From Rhyzopertha dominica (taxonomy: Eukaryota > Arthropoda > Insecta > Coleoptera > Bostrichidae): DNA of 64,000 nucleotides. Made by a program: the position numbers and the translations under genes. Shown here one piece after another: positions 25,592-36,889 of the stretch; positions within the stretch are counted from its first letter, which is position 1, and the number at the start of each line of letters is the position of its first letter. The notes under the pieces were generated by a model, which was not told where the DNA came from, searched no databases, and saw only the letters and a program-made list of their open reading frames with translations. The DNA lies in assembly GCA_025024175.1 (NCBI GenBank), contig QCXZ01000041.1, positions 2,661,786 to 2,725,785 of the forward strand, written 5' to 3'.

Positions 25592-27130
25592 CTACTTTAT
25601 TAGGCACGGTAAGTTAAATACAATCAAAACTATTATTTTCAACGTAATATAATGCTAGTCTACTTAACCACGCATCCCACGCTATAAAAGGGAGTAAATG
25701 CGGAAAGAGTGAAAGAAATCAACAAATGCAAGAAAAAACACAATGAAAAAAAAAGGCTTACAAGGAAGAGAAAGTCCGGTTTACAAGCAGATTTCATCTA
25801 GTTTGAGTAACAAAAGGGTACTCCTTTAATTTATATTTAAACTTATTAATATTATACAGTTTGAACTGACGTGGTAAGGCATTGTACAATTTAGCAGCAT
25901 TGAAAGAGAAACCTCTGCGAAACAGAGCTGTACGATGGCGGGGCACAACAAAACTGTCCCTAAATCGACTGTTTCTAGAGTGAATATCTGAGTGATATGT
26001 TAATCGACCTTTCAAGTTAGAGTTAGGAGATGGAATAGTAAGTATTTTATGAACAAAACAGTTAAGATGACACTTCTTACGATTATCCATGTTCAACCAA
26101 TTCAAGTCATTTATAAACGACGTGATATGATCACGTCTACGCAAACCATAGACATATCGGTAACATGCATTCTGTACTTTCTGCACACGACTTTTCTCGT
26201 TGGCATCCAAACAAAACCCAAAAATAAAGTCACAATAGTTAAAATGCGATAATACAAGACTTTCACATAATTGTTTCCTTAGTAAGAAATTTAAAAAATA
26301 TCTACTCGAATATAACAATTTTAAAGAAGAGAAATTTCCAGTGTGATCAATAAACGGAACATCAACACTTGCTAGAGTTACCTACATAGAATCACATACA
26401 TGTTTTCTAACATTTTTATTGCCGAAACACATAACCAGTGATTTAGAAGTGTTTAAATTGAAGTAATGCTTCTCAGACAAAGTTCTGATTCTATCTATTC
26501 CTCATTAATAAGTATAGATGAAGCTAAGCAGTCCTCAAGTCTGAAATGATGATAAATCTGGCTGTAATCAGCATATGCTTGAATCTTACACCTACTCACA
26601 GGTTTAATTATAATAAACAATAATGGGCCTAGGATTGACCCCGAGGAACTCCAGTTAATATGTTTGAAGTATTGAAGTAACGGTTGCTGGAAAATATCTA
26701 CATCTATTGCTCAGATAAGATGACACCAAAGAAACTGACGATGAAGAAAATCCACAGTATCTTAACTTAGCACACATCAATCTGTGATTAATAGTATCGA
26801 AAGCCTTAGAATAATCCAACAATACCAAAATCGACGCTAGACCATCATCAGTTGCTCTAATAATGTCATCAACAATACAAGTTAAAGCTGTAACTGTAGA
26901 GAAGCCCTTTCTAAAGCCAAACTGGTTATCGGGGATGAGGTCATTATTAAGGGCAAATTCATAAATTTGTTTATACAAGATTTTTTCTTAAATTTTAGAG
27001 ACAACGGGTAATATGCTTATAATACGCAGGTCCGATTAATTAGCAGGGTTCGGTTTTTTTAGGCAACGGCAATCCTACTGCAGTTTTACAAGCAAGTGGA
27101 AAATAGGACCTCAATGCAACAATTAAGTAT
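25591..27130 (-). pseudogene. Non-LTR retrotransposon (CR1/jockey group), reverse transcriptase and C-terminus
   Basis: Minus strand, 5' truncated. From right to left: LPLPKKTEP near 27050; SDLRIISILPVVSKI, then a stop and EKILYKQIYEF; QFGFRKGFSTVTAL; motif A with the first Asp, LVLLDYSKAFDTINH (ORF 26978-26655). The GVPQGS region is damaged near 26640. Motif C reads YADY instead of YADD at 26564-26575, so the second catalytic Asp is lost. The C-terminal part, 26318-25794, is open for 174 codons and has the usual LSHFNYCDFIFG, RVQKVQNACYRYVYG and ending with FNAAKLYNALP. A 3' UTR of about 200 bp with AATAAAG leads to the (TTA)18 tail. The frame breaks and the changed active site make it inactive. 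Endonuclease not found. Confidence 0.88.
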
Positions 27131-27728
27131 ATGCATAATGCATTATTCAAATGCAATTGCAATTTTCACATAAATTTCCAATTAAAGAGAGAAATTATCT
27201 ATTAGTGCAATATTACTATGAATATCTATCAGTTGATGATAGCCCACTATAGACAAAATTCGTACAGCAAAATCCTCTGTAAACATTTGTTTTCAAAAGA
27301 AAAAGGTGCAAAATTAAAGAAAAATTCATATCTTCAAGATTTACCACGATGAAATATGCATTTTGCCAAAATAATTTTGTGCAATACCTCAAAATACATT
27401 TTAATATATAATGAATTTTATTTGATAGCAAGGATTGCAGCTGCAGTTTTACCCATGAGTTTGGAGAGTATCAAAACTGTATACTCACCTTCAGATAAAA
27501 AAAAAAACTTTTTTTAATGTTCTAACATCAATCTCAGATACATAATTGCATCCGTGGAGGGGATAAAACTGCTTTTAATTGTGTTAATTAAAAATTTTAA
27601 TGAAATAAGCATTTATGCCACCAAGTGAGTTAGTAATAATTGACATATAGCTTCCAGTTTGAGATGATAAGTGGATATTAGTTAATTAATATGAACGATA
27701 GCTTGAAACTTCTGTCTGTTGTTCAAAT
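27131..27728. other. Stretch without recognised gene
   Basis: AT-rich; nothing recognised beyond the end of the LINE. Where exactly the LINE starts on this side is uncertain. Confidence 0.35.
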
Positions 27729-27729
27729 A

Positions 27730-28470
27730 CCAAATACAGACGTTCTTCTATTTCAGAAAACGAGCTCCCCTGCACCCCTCAGGATGCGTCTTCGCGGCAA
27801 AGTTTCGTAAACAAATTCCAATCCAGAAAGAGTGCAAACAGCGCCGCAGAACATCAGAACGGGGATTTAATTTAGCGACAGAGCGAAGCAATTAAACAGG
27901 ACTAGAGGGAACAAATCTTATCCGAGTTGCTTTGAGGAAACACACTCCTAATCGGTAAGAATAATTTCCATTATTCCGGGTGATCGGTCAAAGCGCCGTA
28001 TTGCTCGGGTCCTGTACGCAAACGTTCGCGTTTCGAAATGGAAACAATAATTTATTTACGCGGGACTTCACCCGATTAACTCCTCGCCGGTTTCTTCTTC
28101 CTCCAGCTCCTTTGTATAGTAAATCTGCCGTAATTAAAATCACGTCTGTCGTTTTCTTATTGGGGATGATGATGGTGATTCCCGGGAAAACACTGGTCCG
28201 CATTAGCGCCCTCTGCAGCCGGGCCCCCTCGAGCGTGCTCTAACTATGAATAATTCGAGTTTCGCGGAATCCAGCGGAGCGGGCGTGTGTCGCCGAAACA
28301 GAATCGGAGAAATGAACCATGGCATTGGTGAATTTCGTGTTCGAGTTAGTTAATACTTGAATTAATTTCATCCGGCTTGAGCGATTGCGCTGCGTAAGAT
28401 TAATAACGACAGCCAATGGAAGTCTAGCACGAATTACATGCGACGGTGTTGGTAAATGTCGAGATAAAAA
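27730..28470. promoter_or_regulatory. CpG-richer island, possible regulatory element
   Basis: One of the longest CpG-rich patches in the window, with TTAATTAAA, GCAATTAAAC, GTAATTAAAATC and a CTCF-like site at 28205-28218. Both strands keep frames of 70-87 codons at 27980-28240 with no motif. It ends near the insertion site of the hAT element at 28510. Regulatory role inferred. Confidence 0.3.
28205..28218 (-). promoter_or_regulatory. CTCF-like motif
   Basis: AGCGCCCTCTGCAG is the reverse complement of CTGCAGAGGGCGCT, which matches the zinc-finger core AGRGGGCGC of CTCF sites shared by insects and vertebrates. It lies inside a CpG-rich island. Single-motif match only. Confidence 0.3.
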
Positions 28471-28880
28471 GAAATTATCAGGTTACCATATTCCTAAGGC
28501 TGTTCATACCAGGGTTAGTATGATTAAAACAGAATGTTTTAAACTTGTTTAAAACAACGCTTCTGTTTAAAACTTTCTTTAAAACATTCGTTTTAAACAG
28601 TGTTTTTTTTTGTTAATGTTTTAAACAGTGTTTTTTGATGACTATTGTGTATGATTCATTAATTATTACTATTAAGCTCGTTTATCTTCCACAAATAGAT
28701 AGACAAGATTATTAGCAATTACATATCCACATAATGTCACCCCACATTTGCATTAAAAATGAATTGAATACAAAACCAGACCCAGTTAGAAAATACGTAT
28801 ATGTTTTTTCAAACTTTTTATTGATACAACAGTTTTAGTTTTACTTTAACATTTTTTATATTTAATGAACAGGCAAAGCG

Positions 28881-28907
28881 CTTTCAGCTATAATTAGCCA
28901 TCATCAG
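28881..28907 (-). ncRNA. Hammerhead-like ribozyme core in PLE arm
   Basis: On the minus strand the sequence is CTGATGA, then a hairpin (GCTA AUUA UAGC), then GAAA: the CUGANGA-stem II-GAAA layout of hammerhead ribozymes, which are known in PLE terminal repeats. One extra U lies between CTGATGA and the stem, and the cleavage strand and stems I and III were not worked out. The core is seen; activity is not implied. Confidence 0.35.
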
Positions 28908-29600
28908 TGCCTCATTGTGTAAAAAAGAATACAAAAGAATTTATAAACCTGACATTGTCAAAATCGAAATAAGCAATCTTGACTTCAAACAAGAAAATAG
29001 CCTGCATGCCAAAAGCACAAACATGAAATCAATGATCAAATAAAGAATTTAGAATAGGACAGCTAAAATTACAAAAATCATTCAAAATTGTAAAATTACC
29101 GTTATCTATAGTTTTGAATATTTAAAGAATTTCTAGAAAATTTAATTTTGAGGATTTATTACAGACATGTAAAGAATTTAAATTATTTAAAGAGGTGATG
29201 TGTTTAAATGACAATAAATGATTTGCTAATGAAGAACTTGTATTAACTATATCAGTATTTTTATATTTTTCATATTGTTTCAAGTGCCTCTAATTGAAAA
29301 AGATCTTCCGCTTTGACCAATATAAACAGAATTACAATCGTTGCAAGAAAAACTATAAACTCCCGAATGATTCAAAACTGGAATTTTGTCTTTATTGCGA
29401 GCAAAATGGTAATTTTACAATTTTGAATGATTTTTGTAATTTTAGTTGTACTTTTCTAAATTCTTCATTTGATCATTGATTTCACGTTTGTGCTTTTGGC
29501 ATGCAGGCTACTTTTTTGTTTGAAGTCAAGATTGCTTGTTTCGATTTTGACAATGTCAGGTTTATAAATCCTTTTGTATTCTTTTTTACACAATGAGAGA

Positions 29601-29627
29601 CTGATGATGGTTAATTTCAGCTGAAAG
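29601..29627 (+). ncRNA. Hammerhead-like core, inverted partner copy
   Basis: The inverted arm has the same layout on the plus strand, CTGATGA…GAAA, with substitutions in stem II (GGTT…AGCT, partly G-U pairs). It is the weaker of the two copies. Confidence 0.25.
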
Positions 29628-29769
29628 TGCTTTGCCTATTCATTAAATATAGTGGATTTGATAGACTTCGGGGAGATTTATTGTAGAAGTAAACACAAAA
29701 CAATAAATAAGAGGTTCATTCAACACTTCCTAGATAATTATATCTTTAGTACAAAAAAAAAACAAATAG

Positions 29770-29990
29770 TTATCAGAACTTGGGAATATAAAAAACAATA
29801 AACAGAGAATAAAAAAATAACAGCATTTTTACTTTTTTACTAGTGTAACCATACCTTTTTTTGCACTTCTTGCATTGAGCTCGCATTCTACCACTTTTCA
29901 CCTTAATTTTGTCAGTTATTCCACACTGCATCGTTCCTACTACGCCATTGTAACTGTTGAATTTTAAACTTTTAAACAGACAATGTCGGT
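29770..29990 (-). pseudogene. hAT transposase N-terminal remnant (BED-type finger)
   Basis: An open minus frame contains VKSGRMRAQCKKCKKRYGYT followed by SKKVKMLLFF. A basic segment, AxCKxCxKxY and then a helix is how BED fingers at the start of hAT transposases look. The downstream catalytic domain is absent, and the frame ends at 29773. Its place just inside the right end agrees with it being the first exon or N-terminus of the host hAT element. Confidence 0.5.
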
Positions 29991-30422
29991 TTCTATTCTC
30001 TTTGTTAAAGTTGATATTAGTTAAAATCAACCCAGTAACCTAAATTGGGGTATGTGATTGGTTTAGATTTTAAGAACAATGTTGATTCTAGTTTAAAATG
30101 GAAAAGAGAAACCTACTCATAATAACTAAAATTGTTGCGTAAACAAAAAAGACAAATGACAACTGATAATCGTAGTCATCTAGGGATTTTTAGAAAACTG
30201 CTACGCTCCGCGCCATCTGCTCGTATTTATTTTCATTACTATGTATAGTAAATTTGCATGAGAGTTTATGTTTAAAACAGTGTTTAAAACGTTTTAAACA
30301 TGTTTTAACTAAATTAAAAAAAAACATGTTTAAAACGATTTAAACATGATTAAATTAAAAAAAAACTGTTTGTTTTGTTTAATTTAAAAAAAAACATGTT
30401 TTTTGCCAACCCTGGTTCATAC

Positions 30423-32490
30423 GAATTGGGTCAAACGAAATTTTGAGGGCGGTAACATAATTAGTCCACGTGGACCTAACAAAGCCTGTCACTATATTGC
30501 AGCTGCAGTATTGGTCTGCAAGATGAGTTATAACCCCTAACCTGTCACTCTGTATTGGCGGTATATTGCACATAGACAGACTGTTTATAAGCACGGTAAT
30601 TTGTGATAATCCGGCCAAAAGTTACTTTTTCTGGCGAAGCTGAACGTTTGTTTTTTAATTCAATTGAGGCACGTATAATTAATTTTACACTGATTAAATT
30701 CTTACCTCATGGCTAAAAATTATAACTGACTTGTAGCATTTACCTCCAATTGAAACATTTTCGACGAATAAATACTTTTATCAAAACTAAAGTAACTAAT
30801 GGCTTGTTTTATTATAAAATACAATCAAAATTGATTTTGTTTGTGAATATATTTGAAAAACTCTTAAACGTGATTTATGTACCCGTGATTTATGTAGAAC
30901 CCGGCCTAACATTTGCATTCCCATAGGCCCATGCACAATTTCAGAAAAATCGGTCGAACAGAACCTGAAATATCCTGCTGGTTCGTTACTTTGTAACGTA
31001 CTTAAATATACTGTATTTTACACTAAGTCTGTTTAAATTTTATATGTATGCTTTTTGCGAAGGAGTTCAAATTTTTGACAAAGCTTAATATATTATGGTC
31101 ACAGCAAAAAGGTTTAAAGGAACAATTCTTCAAGCAATTCCAATTTTCTCAGAAAGACTATAACAAACAATCAACTTTTGTATGAGGACCCAAAGTAGTG
31201 TAAACAGAACTGCATGCGGAAGTATCGATTATGTCTTGATGCTGAACAAAATGCCTCAGTAAAATGCAGTGTTTACAATTTATGTAATAGGACTGTAAGA
31301 ACCCCGGCAGATTGCCCCACTTCAAGAAAACATAACAGACAGCATTCGCAAAAACAGACGATCCAGTAAGCAATGATTTATGCTTTTCATATTTCCGTTG
31401 TAATGGACTCGTTCTGTTCCAGCTCACTCGTCGGTCGAGTTAATTTCTACAGAAATAAGCAAACCGAAACTGAAATACACACACGTTTGTGTCATATGGT
31501 CTGCGTGTTTATTTTGAATTAATATTTTTATGCGCGGGCGTTATTTAAGTAAGTGCGATGTGTAAACTAGTTCTAAAAAATCGCGAACTTGAAAATTGAT
31601 CGTAAAGACGTTTTCGCCCTAAAAATAGACTTTAGATCCTTGTCATTGTTCGGCGGAGACTTCTGTATCGGACACGGTGAGATAATAAAATTAGAATAAA
31701 CCTCTGCTTCGTTCATGTAACACAAACAAACACGAATGAAATATGTTGCTAAATAGAGCTTCCCACAAAACGAGTTAATATAAGAAATGCATACTTGAAG
31801 TGCTCAGTTCGTTTACACAATATTATACAAACCATATTTCCGATGTTGATATTATTTAGAGAAGAAATAGTCTGTTAGATACATAAACCATATTAACTTT
31901 TTTATGTTTTCATATTCAGAACGACGTGGAACAGTTCTCTCAGTTTACAGGAACATTTTACTAACCTATTACACAAATAAATCATGCCCCACACTCAAGC
32001 TCCAAATGGTTGTTTGTGACATTCAGGAGGGCCCAACTTCTAAAAATAATAACCATAATCGGTAGATTGGTAGCCGAACAGTCATATCTAGAAACACGTG
32101 TTCTTTTAGAAGCATTACGGTTTACCTATTTCAAGTGATGGCTTAAAATTTCCTTATCGTTATTGGGGTGCCATGTGACAGGAATAGTAAACAGACGCTC
32201 TCCAATGAGAGACAACGTTATGGGAGCCCTCAAAGCGTTGTTTTTTTATGCCGAGGCCTGCCACAACAAGATCAGTGTTAAACCGAACCTATCAATTGCT
32301 AACACGATATATCGAAAAAAGTTAATAAAGTTCTTCGTTTTTCGGTTACAGTTCTGCAAAGTTTGACAGCAAAATTGGATTTTTGTTAATACGTAACTCC
32401 GAAAACAAATAATATTTTACGAATTTTAATTTCTTGTAACCTATGTCAGTCCATCATGAAGTGACTTAATTTGATTTGTTGCAGTAGTTG
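30423..32490. other. Stretch without recognised gene
   Basis: AT-rich; a few short frames without motifs. No element recognised. Confidence 0.4.
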
Positions 32491-32493
32491 CAT

Positions 32494-33611
32494 TATACAG
32501 GATGTTTTACGAAACTAAAAATAAATTGGGAATCCACAACGGCTAAGCGCTGTTTCCCGCCACTGTATTTATTAAAAGTCAAAATGCATTCATATGATGA
32601 AAAAACAGATATGATTTTGATTTATGGTGAATGCAAGAAAAATGCTTCCGCTGCTGCCCGTTTATACAGACGTTTTCCAAATAGAAGAGCTCCTGCCGAT
32701 ACAATTTTCAAGAAACTTAAATTAACTTTAAGGACAAACTGGCCACCGCTGAAAAAGTCAAGAGAAAGAACAGCAACAGGCCCTGACGATGAAATTAGAG
32801 TATTGAAAATGATTGACGAAAATCCTCATATTAGTCAAAGGGTAGTCTCAAGAGCAACCGGTATTAGTCTGTCTTCAGTACACCGAATAATTAAAGGCAA
32901 TCAATTTCATCCGTATCACTTGCAATTGGTTCAGGCCTTAAAGGAGACAGATTATCCTAAAAGACTGGCTTTCTGTAACTTTTTTCGGGAACACCAAAAT
33001 TTGAATGTGAGATTTTATGACACTGCTTCTCAGATGAAGCAAGATTTTCTAATAACGGTGGAGTTAACAAACATAACATGCATTGTTATGCGCAAGAAAA
33101 TCCACGTTGGATTCGAGAAGGACATTTTTAAACTATCTCCTCGACGAATGTCTGGTGCGGAATATTGGGGAATCAAATTGTTGGGCCTTATTTTTTCGCT
33201 ATAGTTTAAATGGCAATACTTATCTAAATTTTTTAAGAAACATTTTACCGGTACTTGTCCAAAATGTAAATTTACAAGTAAGACAAGATCTATGGTTCCA
33301 CCTGCGCATTATCATAGAATAGTGCGAAATCATCTTAGTTTGGTTATGCCTAACCGATGGATAGGAAGAGGTTCAATTAAACGCTGGCCACCGAGAAGCC
33401 CGGGCATTTATTACATTCATGTTATTGAATAAACATTTTTCAAAAATAAAATTTGTTTTGTAATACCGAATTTACTTTAAGCAAATAATTGAAGTTTATG
33501 TCAAAATTTTTTAAGACGATTAACAATTATCAATGTTACCTCTGCAAATGTATTTTGGGTTGCATTTTTAATTTCGCCAGGGTCGTTATCATTCGTGAAA
33601 CATCCTGTATA
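32494..33611 (+). mobile_element. Mariner-type DNA transposon with both terminal repeats
   Basis: The left end reads TATACAGGATGTTTTACGAA and the right end, inverted, TATACAGGATGTTTCACGAA. The matching ends are about 20 bp, including the TA that Tc1/mariner elements duplicate. The 1.1-kb length fits a full-size element, and the interior encodes the transposase remnant at 32584-33430. Similar ends (ACAGGGTG) recur at 42.01, 43.24 and 61.37 kb. Confidence 0.85.
32584..33430 (+). pseudogene. Mariner-type transposase, frameshifted
   Basis: The first frame, ATG at 32584 to 33201, has the N-terminal helix-turn-helix of many insect mariner-like transposases (DUF4817 type): LIYGECKKNASAAARLYRR, then a second HTH with NPHISQRVVSRATGIS and SSVHRIIKGNQFHPYH. 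Near FYDTASQ, where FSDEAxF with the first Asp is expected, the frame starts to slip; another frame gives the downstream block HCYAQENPRWIREGHF. A third gives LNGNTYLNFLRNILPVL and LQVRQDLWFH. The second catalytic site, normally QQDGAPxHY, is reduced to PPAHYHR, and NRWIGRG and WPPRSPG are followed by a break before the third acidic residue. At least three frameshifts and lost catalytic residues: inactive. Confidence 0.88.
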
Positions 33612-34488
33612 ATGTGTGTTATAATTTTGCTCAGATTGAAAAAATTCTAAAAACGTCTTCAAATAAAGAAGGAGTCCACAATAACTGCAAGCATTCCTCA
33701 AGGATGAAATTTGGGCTCTTCGTTTTTCATGATTTACGTTAATGTTTGTTTTAGTATTACTTCCTGCGATCATCTATTTTTTATAGACTATATTCGAATG
33801 TGAAATTATACAACAGAGCATAAATAATATACCCGAATCGTGTCGTAATAATGGTGTGTATTTGAATACATCTAAGTGCAATGTTATTACTTTTTGCAAA
33901 GTAAACGCTGTGTACAGATTTGCTACCAAGCAACCAGGAATTACTTCGATATTTGTGATTTGAGTGTATATACAAAGTGTTTCTGTCTATAAAGCCTTTG
34001 GCTTGATATACCGCAAGTGTAGAGATTTTAGAAATCGTAATCGGATTTTACTACAGTTGTATATTAGTCCAGTTCGAAATATTGAGTTGAAAAATTGAAT
34101 GCTGTTCGCTGGTATTGTCTCCTAGGCAAAAAGAATCTAGTCTGAATAGTCAGACCCTGTAAATGCACACCTTGTATAACGATTTTCTGTCGCTTTCTAA
34201 CAAAAGTTTGCGTAGCAAATTATGCAATTATTGGCTGTAGGATGAATTATCTCTGGTAAAACGTTATGTAGCTGCCCAACTAGCGTTATTTAATTCAACT
34301 AGATGCAAATTGATCATCGCCAGTTACAGCAAATAGGCCGATGCAATTAATTTTGCATACAATTACGTTAGTATTCTCAAAGCACGGCAGACACATACAC
34401 ATATGTGAGCAGGGAAATGTAGAAATGTAAATCAAACTAATTGCACTTTAAGAACGAGTGCGTAATAAGCAGGTATCCTAGAAACTAA
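33612..34488. other. Stretch without recognised gene
   Basis: AT-rich; nothing recognised. Confidence 0.4.
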
Positions 34489-34489
34489 T

Positions 34490-34990
34490 CCTAATTAAGC
34501 GGCCGCGCGAACAATGAGCAACAATATAAATGATAAAGCTTAATTCACAGGTAATTTCATTCCGACCTCTCACTGGATGTTACCCGCTGAAACGCGTTTC
34601 CGGCAAAATGTGCTCGCTGCATCAACGGCGGCGGAGCGCGATTTGCATACGAAAAAATATTCACAACGGAATGGTGTTCATGCACTCCTGGCTCGCTAAC
34701 GTGACACCCGCAATTATAATCGGATTCTTTTCTGGTGTGTGCTCCGTTTTAATAATGGAATCCGCGATTTCGATGTAAACGACCGTGGGCATTAATCATG
34801 ATATGGCTGCGATGAAATGTTTTGCACACGGGCCCGTGATCTGCGTAAGAGAGGCTAGAAAAAATGCTAGGGGTAATTTATTTTTAATTTATCACGACGC
34901 CGATGAAACTGATGGTCTACTGAGTGAAACGTTCTGGAAAAGAAGAATCTGTAATTTCTATACGGTCTTCGACTCTGTAATCCATCCTGG
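34490..34990. promoter_or_regulatory. CpG-richer island with octamer site, possible regulatory element
   Basis: Contains CCTAATTAAGCGGCCGCGCG, a perfect POU octamer ATTTGCAT at 34641-34648, CGCAATTATAATCG and CATTAATCATGAT. No motif-bearing frame. Clustered homeodomain/POU-type sites in CpG-rich DNA suggest an enhancer; inference only. Confidence 0.33.
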
Positions 34991-35439
34991 TTACATATCC
35001 TTCGTGAGGTTCCGAATATTGTTACGTACAATATGGTGAATGATGAATCCTGATATGTATGGGCATCTTCGTTATTTTAGGAGCTACAACACATTACAAG
35101 AACTTTTAATTTGCTATACCTATCTTATTTGTAGGAATATGGAAACAAAAACGCAAGTTCATAAATATTAATTGTTAACAATAGTTGTTATTGATGATTG
35201 ACTATTTCATATTTTTAATAGAAAATGTGTACATAAACCAAAGCACAGATACATCACATACATACATACATTCACTGACATTGTACAGTAAATAACATGA
35301 TTTGTAATTTTTCCCCGAAGGGTGCAGTTTCATATATGTAAGTTCGTTATAGTGTGTGGCTATGTAGGAGATGCTAGATTTAAATTTTTTCCGATTTAAG
35401 ATAATATTTTCTCGGAAAGATCGCTGTCTCTTGAAAACA
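34991..35439. other. Stretch without recognised gene
   Basis: AT-rich; a short CATA repeat near 35260. Confidence 0.35.
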
Positions 35440-36160
35440 CTGACAAAACGTTATTAGTCTGACGTTTCGATTACACCTGTAATTTTTGTCAAAGACGAAG
35501 AACCTCAAAATTTGTCTGACACAAGTTCAAACAAGATTTTGAAAGTAAAAAAACAAATCACCAAGGAAGCGAGACGTCATAGAAACAACTTGCCAACCTA
35601 ATAAAAAAGAACCTAACGACGAAAAAGGAACTACCTATCTACTAGATATACATGAACTACTTGGTAAAAGATAACTACAAAATAGCCTTCCAAATGTCAC
35701 CTAATTCATAATTTCCACAATCCCTTATGTAAATTTTTTGTTTTATCAAAGTCAATCATGTGTTTAGTCAGATATGAGTGTTCAGCTACGGAAAATTTAT
35801 CTATCTGTTGCAGCCTAGTAGCACGTATGTGTTCTTTCAAACGCGTACCTACTTTTCTTTTAGTTTGACCTATGTAACACTTGTCGCAAGAGAAGTAACT
35901 TTGTAAACACCTTCACTCTCTCAATGTACTTTATCTTTAGTAGAACTCTAAGCTATTATATGTACTATCAACAACTAAAATATCGTGTTTCTGATTTATT
36001 TATGGGAATTTCAATTAAGTTATTGCTTCTAATGTTAATACAGTGGGTATTGTGTCTGACTTTTATTTTGTTATATGATTCAGGGGGTGATTTGTTTGCC
36101 AATATTTTATGCAAAGTACAAAGAAAAACAAGACGAAATCTGTTCTCAACCGTCAATCAT
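35440..36160 (-). pseudogene. Penelope-like element: GIY-YIG domain and 3' terminal repeat
   Basis: Minus strand. A linker with IPINKSETRYFSC (36156-35968) is followed after stops by a GIY-YIG nuclease at 35905-35706: FSCDKCYIGQTKRKVGTRLK, then EHIRATRLQQIDKFSVAEHS and IDFDKTKNLHK. These give the CYIGQT, RLxEH, AxAEH and hydrophobic-DF blocks of PLE endonucleases. Downstream, near 35455-35515, the minus strand has AATTACAGGTGTAATCGAAA with a perfect hairpin before GAAACGTCAGAC, like the conserved 3' terminal region of PLEs. Stops and missing reverse transcriptase make it a dead fragment. Confidence 0.78.
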
Positions 36161-36888
36161 CTAGCTTTTTTTACGGCAGAAACGTGCTCAGACCTTTTAT
36201 AGTAAAGCAATATCGTGCACATATCTACATATATCATGCTTAGTTAAGTACGAAAAATAAATTGACAAGCAGTAATCAACAGTGGAAAAAATTAGTGATT
36301 CGCATAGTTTGACCCTAAGACTAGAAGGCAGTGCACCTGCATTCAAATAAAGACACCACAGTCGACTTTGAAGCGTTAGCGCTAACGAATGAACGGAACA
36401 CTAAAAAAAAACGAGATCCAAATTCTTATTAAGCGCAAATACTTTTTGCACAACGTAGTATATATTNGTCTATCGTCAGCGTAACACTGCAGCTTGACAC
36501 ACAAACAGAATTTTTCTATTTGCCTACTAAATTTTGACTTACTAATAGCAGTAGGCACCATATTGGAATTTAACATGGTACTAAAAAATAAAAAATAAGG
36601 AATCCAATGATTTTTTTAATATCCTGATTGCAATTTTGAAATTACAAGCATAAAAAAATGACAAAACCAAAAGCTTTTTTAATTCTTTAATGGAAATTTA
36701 GAAATTTCGTAGTATTTCATTAATAAATTAACTAAATAAATAATTATTACCTAGTGCTGGCTTACTTAGTTTTGATAATCAACAAATAAAAAAAAACAAA
36801 TTAATAAATTCAATTGACTTGTTTGACAGCACTAAATGAAGCATTTTTTAAATAATATAATAATTATAACACTTGGTAATATTTCAGT
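36161..36888. other. AT-rich spacer between two PLE remnants
   Basis: Nothing recognised; a single N at 36466. It may contain the decayed middle of one of the flanking elements. Confidence 0.35.
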
Positions 36889-36889
36889 T

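Larger units (their letters stand above)
28859..29649 (-). mobile_element. Penelope-like element with 242-bp inverted arms and GIY-YIG fragment
   Basis: 28859-29100 and 29408-29649 are inverted copies of each other, about 242 bp each, differing by scattered substitutions. Between and partly into the left arm the minus strand reads GVYSFSCNDCNSVYIGQSGR, the first part of a PLE GIY-YIG nuclease, then after a frameshift SLANHLLSFKHITS and LNFLEIL, matching the later HxxxxxH and LNxLE parts. Reverse transcriptase is missing. PLEs characteristically carry an inverted copy of their terminal repeat (pLTR) at a truncated 5' end, which fits this arrangement. The copy is dead. Confidence 0.75.
28510..30414 (-). 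mobile_element. hAT transposon with internal deletion, carrying a nested Penelope-like element
   Basis: The left end is CAGGGTTAGTATG and the right end is the inverse of CAGGGTTGGCAAAAAACATG. An exact 8-bp duplication, GTTCATAC, flanks it (28502-28509 and 30415-30422), which is diagnostic of hAT insertion. Both subterminal regions (28525-28630 and 30265-30400) are packed with GTTTAAAAC/GTTTTAAAC words. The interior holds a BED-finger-like remnant of transposase (29770-29990, minus) and, at 28859-29649, an inserted Penelope-like element. Since the right end lies upstream of the finger, the transposon reads on the minus strand. It cannot move itself. Confidence 0.88.

Noticed and set aside
27980..28243. 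Frames on both strands in the 28-kb island as exons
   Set aside because: Opposing frames of similar length without motifs are expected in GC-richer DNA.
30210..30223. CTCF-like GCGCCATCTGCTCG as a regulatory feature
   Set aside because: It lies inside the hAT element and is likely part of the repeated element sequence.
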